A DNA stretch of 13,888 bases from Zygnema cylindricum (Eukaryota > Streptophyta > Zygnematophyceae > Zygnematales > Zygnemataceae). Below the pieces are notes generated by a model. The model did not search any database. It was not told the origin of the DNA and worked only from the letters and a program-made list of their open reading frames with translations. The translations under genes were made by a program, and so were the position numbers. Below are positions 1 to 7,958 of this stretch, one piece after another; within the stretch, counting starts at the first letter, position 1; each line of letters opens with the position of its first letter. The stretch spans positions 23,580 through 37,467 of the forward strand of contig JBBHKE010000209.1 in the NCBI GenBank assembly GCA_037447655.1, given 5' to 3'.

Positions 1-88
1 TTCCGTTCTGAGGGGACTCAGATATCGTTTTTCTTAGAGACTTAAACGAGTCTTTTTGCTATAGACTCAGGGGAGTCTTGCCTTTACA
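1..88 (+). repeat. 3' tail of a plus-strand copia LTR (left-truncated by the window)
   Basis: The stretch from about 51 aligns with the 3' end of the E2 5' LTR near 3928-3964: both share a run of the form TCTTTTTGC, then a block like CTCAGGGGAGTC, then a pyrimidine-rich end in TTTACA or TTCACA. LTRs normally end in CA, so the end is placed at about 88. Positions 1-50 are probably more of the same LTR but are too diverged for me to align with confidence. The rest of this LTR, if present, lies outside the window. Confidence 0.6.
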
Positions 89-223
89 AGGTTGAAGGTG
101 GTCAGACTTTTTGTCTGCCAGGGTGGCAGTTATTCTTGCTGAAAGACAAAGGGGTCAGGGTTATCCTAGAGGCTTCGTGTGAGCTGCCTACTCTGAGATC
201 CTATCGAGGTCTCAGAGTTACAT
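89..223 (+). other. copia 5' leader fragment, plus orientation
   Basis: This matches the reverse complement of the E1 leader (about 1845-1986) and, less closely, the E2 leader (3965-4092). Shared landmarks in order are TGGTCAG (about 95), the block GGTTATCCTAGAGGCTT (159-175), AGCTGCC, and a hairpin (190-218). The match stops at about 223, before any gag start codon, and the sequence then becomes protease and pre-integrase coding DNA on the opposite strand. The leader is therefore cut off from its own gag by an inversion-type junction. Confidence 0.75.
190..218 (+). other. leader stem-loop, copy 1
   Basis: ACTCTGAGATC (190-200) pairs with GGTCTCAGAGT (208-218) around the 7-nt loop CTATCGA. 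It forms 11 pairs including one G-T. Stem-loops at the same place in the E1 leader (1854-1886) and E2 leader (4068-4092) have different stem sequences but comparable pairing. Confidence 0.6.
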
Positions 224-735
224 CTCATTTTCCCCAAAACGTATCCCTTCAACTACTCTCATCTTTTTCATACCTTTTAGCTTTTCTAGATTCACAGTCA
301 AGTCTCTTATGCCACAACATAATATCAATGACACGAGCATAGTAAAGTTTGAGTTTTTCATTGCTTAAAGCAAGCTTGAATATTCCATGGCTACCTTTTT
401 CAGCAGTGAAATACACATCTTCCTCAAAACTAGCTGTAAAAACTCCTTTTCTAGTGCTATTTTCAAACCCTTTGTCATCTAATACAGATGTAGAGATAAG
501 GTTTTTGTTTAACTCCGGAATAAACAATATATCGGAGAACGTAAGTATTGAGGTTTTTCCCTCCACTACAACTTTCAGATCTACCGATCCTACATAAGTA
601 GTGGTAACTACCCTCCCATCCCCATATTCAATCTCTGCTGTAAGGATCTTTCTCAGCTTAGTGAACAGATGCTTATCCTTGCACATGTGCATGGACGCAC
701 CTTAATCCACAATCCAGCCTCCTTCACCTTTCAGT
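224..735 (-). pseudogene. E1 protease and GAG-pre-integrase remnant
   Basis: In an intact copia polyprotein this stretch would be the aspartic protease that matures Gag-Pol, followed by the zinc-binding N-terminal part of integrase. The active-site triad Asp-Ser-Gly is broken: the Ser codon is TAA at 702-704 (minus), whereas E2 and E3 read TCA there. After it comes a 147-residue open stretch holding MHMCKDKHLFTKLRK, YGDGRVVTT, LNKNLISTSVLDDKGFE and the pre-integrase LWHKRL. The histidine after LWHKRL-G is gone (the frame continues DCESRKAKRYEK), and an upstream indel near 750-760 puts this frame out of phase with the end of gag. The sequence ends abruptly in the region just before the Cys-x2-Cys pair. 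Confidence 0.85.
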
Positions 736-1787
736 CCACCGAAAGCACATTTTTGCTTCCGTGGAATTTTCGACTTCTGTCTTTGCCTCCAACTCCTCAT
801 CCAAAAGAAGTCCGTTGTCCTCGTCATCGGATTCCTCGTCGAGAACCTGTGTGACAAGTGCCTTTTTCTTCCCTTGTGGGTGACCCTTGGTCTGCCCCTC
901 TTTTATCCGAAGCTCTATCAGTTTGGTAAATTTCGCCAAATAATGCCTGGGTTTTTTGCAGAAATGACAAAGCCCAATAGGTCCACTTGTTACCGACTAA
1001 TCGGATTGCTTTTTTTGATCTTCCCCTCCATGTCTTCGAAGGGGTTTTCGTGAATCTTTGTTTCTCCAACTTGCTCTAACCGTTAGGGCTTGTCCACTCT
1101 TAACTCCCCTCCGAATTTCAATTGTATTCTCTCGTACGAGGATCATACTAACTACCGAATTCCATATCCACCTGGAGTCCGGTAGATCTTGTACCCGGTT
1201 CACAATGTTTTCATACTCATTGGGTAGTTTCATGAGTAAGCAGTGAACCTTTGCCTTCTCGGTTTCTACTTTTTCGGCACACTCTAACTCCATGAAGAGT
1301 ATAGCCAGCTCATTGCAGAAATGAAGCATCTTCTCTCCTTTGAGAAAATATCCATTGATCCTTTGATCTGCTAGCTTCTAATCTTGAATAGTACTGCTAC
1401 GGTACATCTCTATAAGCGCATCCCATAGATCTGATGCCATTTCCACCTGTAAATGAGGACCTGCAAGTCCTTGTGTGAGATGACGGAGCATAAAATGCTT
1501 GGCTGCATGTTGTTGTAGTCCCAAGTATCGATATCATTCTCCTTTTTCCTCGGAATAAGAGACATGAAAACAAATGCGGTTGCTATAGGTGTGGTTTTCT
1601 CTTTTTCCTTCCCTTTTTCCATCACGAAGCTTTTTCCGTCTTCTAACTCCTCTGATGGCGGTGGATCTGGTTTTCTACCAAATCTGCTTCCTCCAAACAT
1701 TAGATGAATATCAAGATTGGATGGGCGCTTTACTCGCCCACTCACTATTCCCCAAAATATTTTCTCACATAGGGCTCGTATCATCAT
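736..1787 (-). pseudogene. E1 gag pseudogene
   Basis: This encodes the capsid-nucleocapsid protein of a copia element. The start MMIRALCEKIFWG at 1787 aligns with MMRGALFEKWL in E2, and both lie about 70 nt after the leader hairpin. A charged segment EELEDGKSFVMEKGKEKEK follows. A one-base loss near 1505 shifts frame just after NNM; the family continuation is recognisable in the next frame. A stop interrupts it before the conserved capsid region (997-1329), which carries LLMKLPNEYENIVNRVQDLP. Another stop leads to the zinc knuckle at 928-972, CHFCKKPRHYLAKF, where the last Cys of the CCHC box is Phe. An acidic tail (DEESDDEDNGLLLDEELEA) precedes the protease. At least two frameshifts and several stops show it is dead. 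Confidence 0.88.
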
Positions 1788-1986
1788 ACTCTCCTAATAG
1801 ATGAACCTAGTCCCATTGAATATGAGCACCCTAGGGGGTGGGCCCATAACGTACAACTCTCATACCTCCATTGGTACTTAGAGTTGGCAGCTTATCAAAA
1901 GCCTCTAGGATAACCTCAATCTCTTAGTCTTTGTATGAGTTTATTTGACACCCTGACAAAATAGAGACTGACCATATTGTACCCCT
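1788..1986 (-). promoter_or_regulatory. E1 5' leader (untranslated region between LTR and gag)
   Basis: Minus strand. It contains TGGTCAG soon after the LTR end, the conserved block GGTTATCCTAGAGGCTT (complement of 1899-1915), the covarying hairpin at 1854-1886, and a small CACCC/GGGTG hairpin at 1827-1840 that is also present in E2 (4110-4123). The block order is the same in E2, which is why it is called a leader and not random flank. Confidence 0.7.
1854..1886 (-). other. leader stem-loop, copy 2
   Basis: CAACTCTCATACC (1854-1866) pairs with GGTACTTAGAGTTG (1873-1886) around a 6-nt loop. On the sense (minus) strand the loop reads AATGGA. The outer stem CAACTCT/AGAGTTG and the inner GTACC/GGTAT flank a small internal bulge. 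The gag ATG lies about 67 nt downstream. Confidence 0.6.
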
Positions 1987-2061
1987 TGAAAGAGCTGACT
2001 TCGTTGAGTTTGCCATAAAAAGGATCTTGCAAATTGCTCCCTTGAGCAATTAATAATCAAT

Positions 2062-2084
2062 GGTCAAAGATGACCTTTTATATA
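2062..2084 (-). promoter_or_regulatory. E1 LTR core promoter: TATA box and W-box-like palindrome
   Basis: On the minus strand TATATAAAAGG (2084-2074) is directly followed by GGTCATCTTTGACC (2075-2062). The latter contains TTGACC, the WRKY W-box core, and is a near-perfect inverted repeat. The TATA position puts transcription start near 2045-2055, leaving only about 60 bp of R plus U5 before the LTR end and a very long U3. The promoter role is inferred from motif and position. Confidence 0.55.
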
Positions 2085-2188
2085 GATGCGCTCTAAGAGA
2101 TAGGCTGCTACCTATTATTTTCTAAGTCCTGAACCCCCTCTCTTATCCCTCTTCTACTGAAGTACGGAGCCTATAGATTCAGTGTATA

Positions 2189-2223
2189 GTACAGAAAGGT
2201 ACTTGGCCCGGAGTACTTTCTGT
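2189..2223 (-). other. LTR hairpin, copy in E1
   Basis: GTACAGAAAGGTAC (2189-2202) and GTACTTTCTGT (2213-2223) form an 11-bp stem with one bulged base and a 10-nt loop. The same structure with a different stem sequence occurs at 3729-3765 and 9354-9388. Confidence 0.6.
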
Positions 2224-2866
2224 TCGAGCATTGTACGACATAGCTAAGAAGGCGACGCTTGCCATATCTGGGTTCGCCATGGTATGTCCCAGAGATGCCA
2301 CCATCCAATGTCATGTTGCCACGTGTTACTTGGCGTGGCTGAGACCGCAAACCGCCAAATCATCTATTCCGTGATGAGGGCTTGTTCCTCCACCGTCCGA
2401 TTGATATCGGCTTAATTTATAGCCGTTTAAAATACAAACAATACTTTTCGATGTGATTCTATCTCACTATGTCTATGTGATTGTGATCTGATCGTTAGTT
2501 AAATGAACTTTCCTATTTTTACATCTTTAAGTGGCTATCGTAAACTATTAACTTCGACACAGGTGTTAGGCTACATGGTAACGACGTTGGGCTATTCAGA
2601 CGGACGGTAGGTACTCGGATCAAATCTTGGGTCCGTTAACCTTTTTGTTAAGTTTAACAAAGGAATGCCTTCTGACTCTAGGAGAAGCATAGGCACCCAT
2701 GGCTGTAGCTTCTTCTACAACCTCTAGTGACTACGACAAGTATGGGGGCTAGAGAGAGAAGTTAGAAGCACGATGCCTCTGCTTATCCTTCCTCTTTTTA
2801 GATTACTTAAGAAACCTATAAAATATATAACAAAACATTTTAATTTGAACAACTTACAATCTAATG

Positions 2867-3198
2867 TAAATCTTACGAACGAAAATGTTGTCCCTACATG
2901 AAGCACCAGTGTCCCGAAATATCGTGAACCCAAGGTGACTCATTGACAAAAAAAAAAGGTATACTCCGTTTGGTTCAAAAACTTCACAATAGTATTGCAA
3001 TACTTAACACATCTCTCCATGAATACGTAACCAAATTTAGCTAATAAAAGGTCTTTATAATTCTCTAGATATATAGAATGTTTTACAATTTATCCTCCTT
3101 TTCCATACCCCTTTGATCACGAGGTGCCCAACAAAACAAAAAGGCTACCAATTGGAAGCATGAACAAATAAACACAACACATACACACACATCAACAA
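2867..3198. other. AT-rich spacer between head-to-head LTRs
   Basis: No coding or LTR similarity is visible. It contains an A-run at about 2948-2957, a perfect 12-bp palindrome GTATTGCAATAC (2992-3003), and a CA-rich microsatellite-like end (about 3173-3196). It may be old host sequence or decayed LTR ends. Confidence 0.5.
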
Positions 3199-3964
3199 TC
3201 TTCTATCTCTTTGTTAGTATATGGTCTTACTTTAGCCCTCATACTTGTCGTAGTCACTAAAGACTGTTAGATAGACATGGCTGTCTTAGGCTGACAAGGA
3301 GATAGGCTAAGGGAGTAGAAGGCACAACCCCTTGCAAAAGTTAGGCGCCGTGACCAAGATTTGATCCTAAGACCTACGGCATGACCGCCTTACGACATAG
3401 CCATGCGCCTTATCCGTTAAGTCTTGATGAAGCGTTATGTACGTGGTGTGTGATTAATATCTAACTTATTTACAACTAACATACTTCATTAAACAGATTA
3501 TGAAAATAAATGACATTGAATTTGAACGAAATTGATTAATTGTCAGTTTTTCGATTAGACCGCTCATAGTGGAGGCGATACACCAGAGCAGTCATTTGGC
3601 GGTTGATGAGCTAAATGTTGACGAACGACACGTGGCAAGGCATAAGTGGATAACTGACATTACGGAGAGAGTGACAATGGCTCAAGAACTAACAAGCCTC
3701 AGCGGGACAGCCATGCCGTACCATGGTCGTACAAGAAGTACTTCGACACTTGTACCTTCTTGTACATTATTGTCTTTTGATTGGTTAGGTACAGTAGTAG
3801 TAGGAGGTTCAAAGAGGGTTTTAGGACTTAGACAATTTATGAGGCACCTCTCTCAGAGAGACCTTTTGTATTAATATGCCATCTTTGGCCAAGTATAACT
3901 AATTGTCGAGGAGCAAATCCATTCATTCTTTTTGCGTTCGGCTTAGGGGAGTCAAGCCTTCACA
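3199..3964 (+). repeat. E2 5' LTR (5'-truncated)
   Basis: Alignment with the 3' LTR starts at TCTTCTATCTCTTT (3199 against about 8496), so about 53 bp of the LTR start are missing or unrecognisable. Strong shared blocks are CCCCTTGCAAAAGTTAGGCGCC, GCGCCTTATCCGTTAA, GACACGTGGCAAGG and GCCATGCCGTACCATGGTCGT. The 3' end is placed at TTCACA (3964), by comparison with E1 and the fragment at 1-88. It contains the hairpin at 3729-3765 and a small palindrome GCCATCTTTGGC (3878-3889) where E1 and E3 have W-box-like palindromes. Confidence 0.85.
3729..3765 (+). other. LTR hairpin, copy in E2 5' LTR
   Basis: GTACAAGAAGTAC (3729-3741) pairs with GTACCTTCTTGTAC (3752-3765): 13 pairs with one bulged C and the 10-nt loop TTCGACACTT. 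The E2 3' LTR has lost it after GGTCGTGCA at about 9030-9040. Confidence 0.65.
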
Positions 3965-4162
3965 TGGGTGAAGGTGGTCAGAGAACATGTGTGGCTACGT
4001 GGTAATTAATCAATGGGAAAGTAAAAAGGGCAAATATAATCCTAGAGGCTTTATATAGGTTGAACATTTTGTGGGCCAATAGAGGTCACAAATTTACAAG
4101 TTATAGGCCCACCCTCTAGGGTGCCCATTTTCAATGGAACAAGGTTCATATACTGGGAAGCC
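3965..4162 (+). promoter_or_regulatory. E2 5' leader
   Basis: This untranslated leader runs from the LTR end to the gag ATG. TGGTCAGAG at 3975-3983 resembles the usual copia primer-binding start TGGTATCAGAG (initiator tRNA-Met) with two bases missing. The same TGGTCAG occurs in the other two leaders, so it is ancestral to the family. It also holds the conserved block at 4035-4051 (AATCCTAGAGGCTT), a stem-loop at 4068-4092, and CACCC/GGGTG at 4110-4123. The primer-binding assignment is tentative. Confidence 0.6.
4068..4092 (+). other. leader stem-loop, copy 3
   Basis: TTTGTGGGCC (4068-4077) pairs with GGTCACAAA (4084-4092) around the loop AATAGA. It has nine pairs (one G-T) with one bulged G. 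The stem sequence is unlike the other two copies, but the position relative to CCTAGAGGCTT and to the gag ATG is the same. Confidence 0.6.
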
Positions 4163-5205
4163 ATGATGAGGGGTGCACTCTTCGAAAAATGGCTATAGGG
4201 CAATGTGAGTGGTCGTTGGGTGTTCCACCTGGTTTGGTGAAGCTATGTTCTCGAAGGATCTGTGGAGGAAGAGGAGGTAGATAGTGATCGAGAAAGCATC
4301 GTGTTGGAAAAAGGGAAGGATAAGAGGGAGGAGAAAATTACACCGATAGCTACTGGATCGGTATCGGAAGTGGCTGTTCAGAAAAGCAAGGCAAATGATA
4401 CTCAAAACTAAGACTTCAACAACACAATGGCAACTCATTTTATTCTTCGACATCTCACTCAAGCATGTGCTACACCTCACGTTAATGTGGACAAGGCGGC
4501 CAATTTATACGAGGCTCTGGGAAGTATTAACAAGAGTGGTATGATTCAAAAGTTGATGCAAAGGTAAAAGCATATGTTTACAAAGGATGAAAAATGCTTG
4601 ATTTTTGCAATGACTTCACTAGATTGTTTATGGAGTTGGGGAGTGTTGGAAAACAAGACAGAGAAAGCAAATGTGAATACCTTGCTAATGAAACTGCCTA
4701 ATGATTATGAGAACATCGCTAATAGGGTTGAAGATTTGCCAAATCATCAATGGATCTGGAACTATGTTGTTGGGATGATTTTGTTTCGAGAAAGCACAAT
4801 TGAGATTTGGAGAGGAGGAAAGAGTGGCCGAGCTTTGGTAAGTGGATCAAACAGAAGGAATCACGATTCCAAGAAACATTATGGGAATGTTGGAGGAGGA
4901 GGGAGAGGAAATCAATCAGATGGATCCGGATCTAGGCCTCCAAAGGGGCTCTGCCATTTTTGTAATAAGTCGGGACAATATATGACGTAGTGAACTAAGT
5001 TGATTGAGATGAGACTTAAGGAGGGGCAAACTAGTAGATTAGCCAACGGAAAGAAGAAGGCACTTATGGCAACACAAGTAATGGGAGAGGATTAAGATGA
5101 GGATGATGGAGAACTCATTCTCAACGAGAAGTTGGAGGTGAAAACCGAGCCGGAGATTCAAAGGGAGCAATAAGGTGCCTTTGGCCGAGTGAAAGAAGCT
5201 CCCGA
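4163..5205 (+). pseudogene. E2 gag pseudogene
   Basis: This is the capsid-nucleocapsid precursor. The start is at 4163 because MMRGALFEKWL aligns with the E1 start. Codon 12, Trp in E1, is TAG (4196-4198). Frames then slip through an acidic region (EEEEVDSDRE) and resume at THFILRHLTQ and NLYEALGSINKSGMIQKLMQ. After another stop (4565-4567) a 138-residue open stretch (4574-4990) carries the capsid C-terminal part, LLMKLPNDYENIANRVEDLP and MILFRESTIEI, then a glycine-rich linker. The zinc knuckle CHFCNKSGQYMT (from 4952) has Gln in place of His and runs into stops before the last Cys. The tail KKKALMATQVMGED is followed by TAA and acidic residues. It is non-functional but clearly homologous to the E1 and E3 gag genes. 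Confidence 0.9.
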
Positions 5206-5800
5206 AAAAGGTTAGATCATTGACTCAGGTACCTCTATGCATATGTGCAAAATTAAACAAATGTTTAACAAAATGAGAAAGATCCCTATAGTAGAGATAG
5301 ACTATGGGGATGGGAGAATAGTGACTACTAGGTTAGTAGGATTTGGGGATCTAAAAGTCTTAGTTGAAGGTAACATATCCATAGTCACTTTCTGTAATGT
5401 CCTTTTTTTTCCACAGTTGAACAAGAATCTTATCTCTACGTCGATCTTAGATGATAAAGGTTTTGAGACTAGTACTAAGAATGGAGTCTTTGTTGCTTGC
5501 TATGAGGATGAAGTATATTTCACAGTTGAATAGGGTAGTTAAAGAATATTTAGGCTGAATTTGAGAAATGGAAAGACGGGGGTTGACTATGCCGGTGTAA
5601 GCGACTTGGTGATTTGGCATAAAAGATTGGGGCATGTGCATCGAGATAGATTAAAAGAAATATAAAAAATAGGAATAGTTGAGGGAATACATTTTGGAGA
5701 TAATGAGACCTTAAATGACTGTAGTGGATGTGCTTAAGGTAAGGCCCACGGATTACCTTTCGCGAAAACCGCAACCTATAAAGGTGAAAAGGTCAAAGAT
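5206..5800 (+). pseudogene. E2 protease and GAG-pre-integrase
   Basis: This is a retroviral-type aspartic protease followed by the zinc-binding N-terminal region of integrase. The active-site Asp-Ser-Gly is intact at 5222-5230 (IIDSGTSMHMC), but the codon TAG at 5213-5215, just upstream, stands where E1 and E3 have Trp. Protease motifs YGDGRIVTT and LNKNLISTSILDDKGFE follow, with an open stretch to 5533. After TAG and TAA come the pre-integrase motifs: WHKRLGHVH (about 5615-5641) supplies the two His, and CSGC (5720-5731) supplies the two Cys of the HHCC site, all four present. The next codon after Ala is TAA (5735-5737), Gln in E3. Confidence 0.9.
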
Positions 5801-6475
5801 CTAGTTTATACTGACATATAGGGACCGGCCAAAGTGACGTTGGTTAGAGGCAAAAGATTTATGCTTACTATCATTGATGATTGGTCTAGGTATTCTAAAT
5901 TCTATTTTTTGAAAAATAAATATGAGGCACCCGCTTATTTTAAAGAGTATAAAGCGTGGAGTGAGAAGCTTTATGAGACACCTATAAAGAGAGTGAGGAG
6001 TGATAATGGGGGGGAATACACCTCGAATCAGTTTGAGGTTTTTTTCAAAGAGGAAGGGGTTCAACACCATAAGACAGTCCTAAAGAATCTGGAACAAAAC
6101 GGTGTAGCCAAAAGACTAAATCGAATATTAAGTGAAAGTGCTCATACTATGCTATTGGATAAAAATATAAGAAAACGCTTCTGGGCAGAGGCTATGAAAT
6201 GTGCTAATTATCTAAAGAATAAAGTCATTACCTCGGTAGTGAAAGGTCAAACATCGTATGAAAGATGGACCAGGAGAAAAATGTATATCTCACACTTAAA
6301 GGTGTTTTGAAATCAATTTTTATGTCGAAACACAAAAAAATCAGATTGGAAGTTAGGTGCAAGGGGAAAGCCAGGGTATTTACTTAGATATGATAAAAAT
6401 GTAAAGGCATATAAAGTTTATGATCAAGGAAAACAAGTTATCATCCTAGTAAAACACTAAGTAGTTATGGATGAA
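5801..6475 (+). pseudogene. E2 integrase core and C-terminal part
   Basis: Copia integrase inserts the cDNA into the genome by DDE chemistry. First Asp: YTDI at 5813-5815, followed by TAG (5819-5821) where E3 has Trp. Second Asp: VRSDNGGEY at 6002-6004. The expected third residue, 35 residues further in QNGVAKRLNR, is Lys (AAA, 6110-6112) where the family has Glu, so the D-D-35-E triad is broken. The open stretch 5834-6310 (158 residues) covers most of the core. A stop after HLKVF (6308) is followed by the recognisable integrase C-terminal motif AYKVYDQGKQVIILVKH and, after TAA, VVMDEG (about 6405-6480), corresponding to the family's YRLYD and VVFDE segments. Confidence 0.92.
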
Positions 6476-6879
6476 GGAAATTTAGTAAATCCCTTTAATT
6501 ATACTATATTGGTCAGAATTATAATTGAATCCGAAAGTGAGTTATATTCATATTCTTTTCATCAAATTTCGGTTCAACCAAACTTTGCAGATAAAGAGGA
6601 AAAACTGACTGAGAATGACTCTCTCTTGGAGCCACAAGTTCCAACTTAAACCGAGGAAAATAATACAGAAAGACCTGAAATGGATGATGAGCGACCGAGA
6701 TGGACTCCACGGATAGGGGAGAAGATGAAGTCATTCAGATAAATCCGGGATTACCCTCCAATATGACTTCGGATTTTGAAGAAGGGACGAAAAGCTGCAA
6801 GAAACGTGAAGAAAGACATGTGAATATCAAGGTTAGATTGATGTCACATTTGAAAGAACCCAAAAATATTCGGAAACAA
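6476..6879 (+). pseudogene. E2 integrase-reverse transcriptase linker
   Basis: This is the variable, hydrophilic connector of the copia polyprotein, rich in Glu, Ser and Pro (for example KEEKLTENDSLLEPQVPT), with no catalytic domain. The part near 6765-6850 (SDFEEG...VNIKV..MSHL) aligns with the E3 segment at about 11515-11600. That fixes the right edge of the integrase deletion in E3. Frames are interrupted by stops at 6647-6649 and beyond. Confidence 0.7.
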
Positions 6880-7780
6880 TTAATAGTCCTGAGTGTAGTA
6901 GATGGATGACAACCATTAATGATGACATGGCTTCCATTATGGAAGCAAACAAATGCGAGCTGGTGGATTTTCCTCCGGACAGAAAACCAATAGGATGCAA
7001 GTGGGTATTTAAGTTGAAACTCAATCCGGATATTACTATTGAGCGATACAAGACCAGATTAGTGGCAAAGGGGTTCACACAGGAGGGAATCAATTATGAG
7101 GAGTCCTTCGCTTCGGTTGTTAGATTTCCCTCTATTCGAATTCTACTTAGTCTAGCGGCAGTGGAAGACATAAAAGTGCACCAAATGGACATAAAAACAA
7201 CTTTCTTACACGAAAAATCAAAAGAAGAGATCTTCATGCAACAGAGGAATGGTTTGTGAAAAATGGAGAAGAAAGTAAGGTGTGCAAATTGATAAAGTCC
7301 CTTTATGAACTAAAGTATGCTCCACGCTAATGGAACAAAAAGTTGGACGAGTCTTTTACAAGTTTGGGATATATCCGAATCAACTCCGATCATTCCATCT
7401 ATCTCTTTGAAGATGAGGAAGATATAATTTTCATTGCAATCCACGTTGATGATTTGCTTGTGTTAAGTAAATCCATGGAAAAAATTAATAGATTGAAAAA
7501 GGATCTAAAGAGTAGATTTGAAATGAAGTATTTGGGGGAAAAAAAATATATCTTGGGAATTCATATGGAGAGTATAAAGGGAAAAAAATAATTAGACTTA
7601 CTCAAAAGAGAGTAATCAAAAACAAACTTGAAAAAATTCAAAAGGATAAAGCAAATAGTTTTACGAATCCAATGGATTTAAAGAAGGAAAATAAGGGGAC
7701 TTCAAAAACGGGAGTTTTGGTCTTGGATAATGAGATAGGACCACAGGAAAGAAAGTTCATGAAAATATTCCGTATAGATA
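6880..7780 (+). pseudogene. E2 reverse transcriptase
   Basis: This is RNA-dependent DNA polymerase of the copia type (RVT_2 family). N-terminal motifs are IGCKWVFKLKLNPD, IERYKTRLVAKGFTQ and YEESFASVVRFPSIR (6906-7259). The first catalytic Asp is in HQMDIKTTFL (7188-7190). A small indel near 7244 shifts frame; the homologous reading continues as KVCKLIKSLYELKYAPR, then TAA (7328-7330), then WNKKLDESF. The catalytic pair is present as HVDDLLVLS at 7442-7468 (family YVDD; Asp codons 7448-7453). FEMKYLGEKKYILGI follows, then a frame change at about 7590 into IRLTQKRVIKNKLEK and a further shift near 7770. Catalytic aspartates are intact, but the frame is broken at least three times. Confidence 0.92.
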
Positions 7781-7887
7781 AGTTGTAAGAAGTTTGATCT
7801 ATTTTATGAACTGTACCCGTCATGATATAGCAACAACTATAGGAATATTAAAAAGGAGTCTGAATGATCCTAGGAAGAAATATTAGG

Positions 7888-7958
7888 AAGCAACCAAGAG
7901 AGTCATGCGCTACTTGATAAGAAAGCAACCAAGAGAGTCATGCGCTACTTGATAAGAA
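7888..7958 (+). repeat. perfect 35-bp tandem duplication inside RNase H
   Basis: Two adjacent copies with period 35 and no mismatch start at 7888 and 7923 and contain CAACCAAGAGAGTCATGCGC. Thirty-five is not a multiple of three, so the duplication shifts frame. E3 has only one copy at the equivalent place. Confidence 0.95.

Larger units (their letters stand above)
224..2866 (-). mobile_element. E1: truncated Ty1/copia retrotransposon (5' LTR, leader, gag, protease, pre-integrase)
   Basis: Reading leftward on the minus strand, this is a 5' LTR (2866-1987), leader (1986-1788), gag (1787-736), and protease plus GAG-pre-integrase (735-224). It breaks off at about 224, at the point matching E2 position about 5700, so the integrase core, reverse transcriptase, RNase H and 3' LTR are absent. 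The break joins a leader of the same family in the opposite orientation. Gag and protease match E2 and E3 closely, so all three are copies of one family. Confidence 0.85.
1987..2866 (-). repeat. E1 5' LTR
   Basis: The reverse complement aligns with the E3 3' LTR (9151-10053) over most of its length and with E2 LTRs in blocks: CATACTTGTCGTAGTCACT, the GATCAAAT block (2618-2625), CCACGTG with flanks, and the hairpin at 2189-2223. The sense 3' end is placed at CTTTCA (about 1987), homologous to TTCACA of E2. The 5' end is uncertain within about 20 bp of 2866. The core promoter is the best preserved of all copies here. Confidence 0.8.

Noticed and set aside
2960-3000. Possible MITE end (CCGTTTGGTTCA)
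   Set aside because: No matching inverted terminal repeat or target duplication could be found nearby.
2992-3003. Perfect 12-bp palindrome GTATTGCAATAC
   Set aside because: A single short palindrome in AT-rich spacer, not repeated in the window.
3357-3425. A genuine tRNA gene in the LTR
   Set aside because: There are only box-like motifs with spacing too short for a tRNA and no acceptor stem; kept as a finding on conserved motifs instead.
3569-3874. 101-codon plus-strand open frame
   Set aside because: It lies inside the E2 5' LTR, is not conserved as a frame in the other LTRs, and has no recognisable domain.
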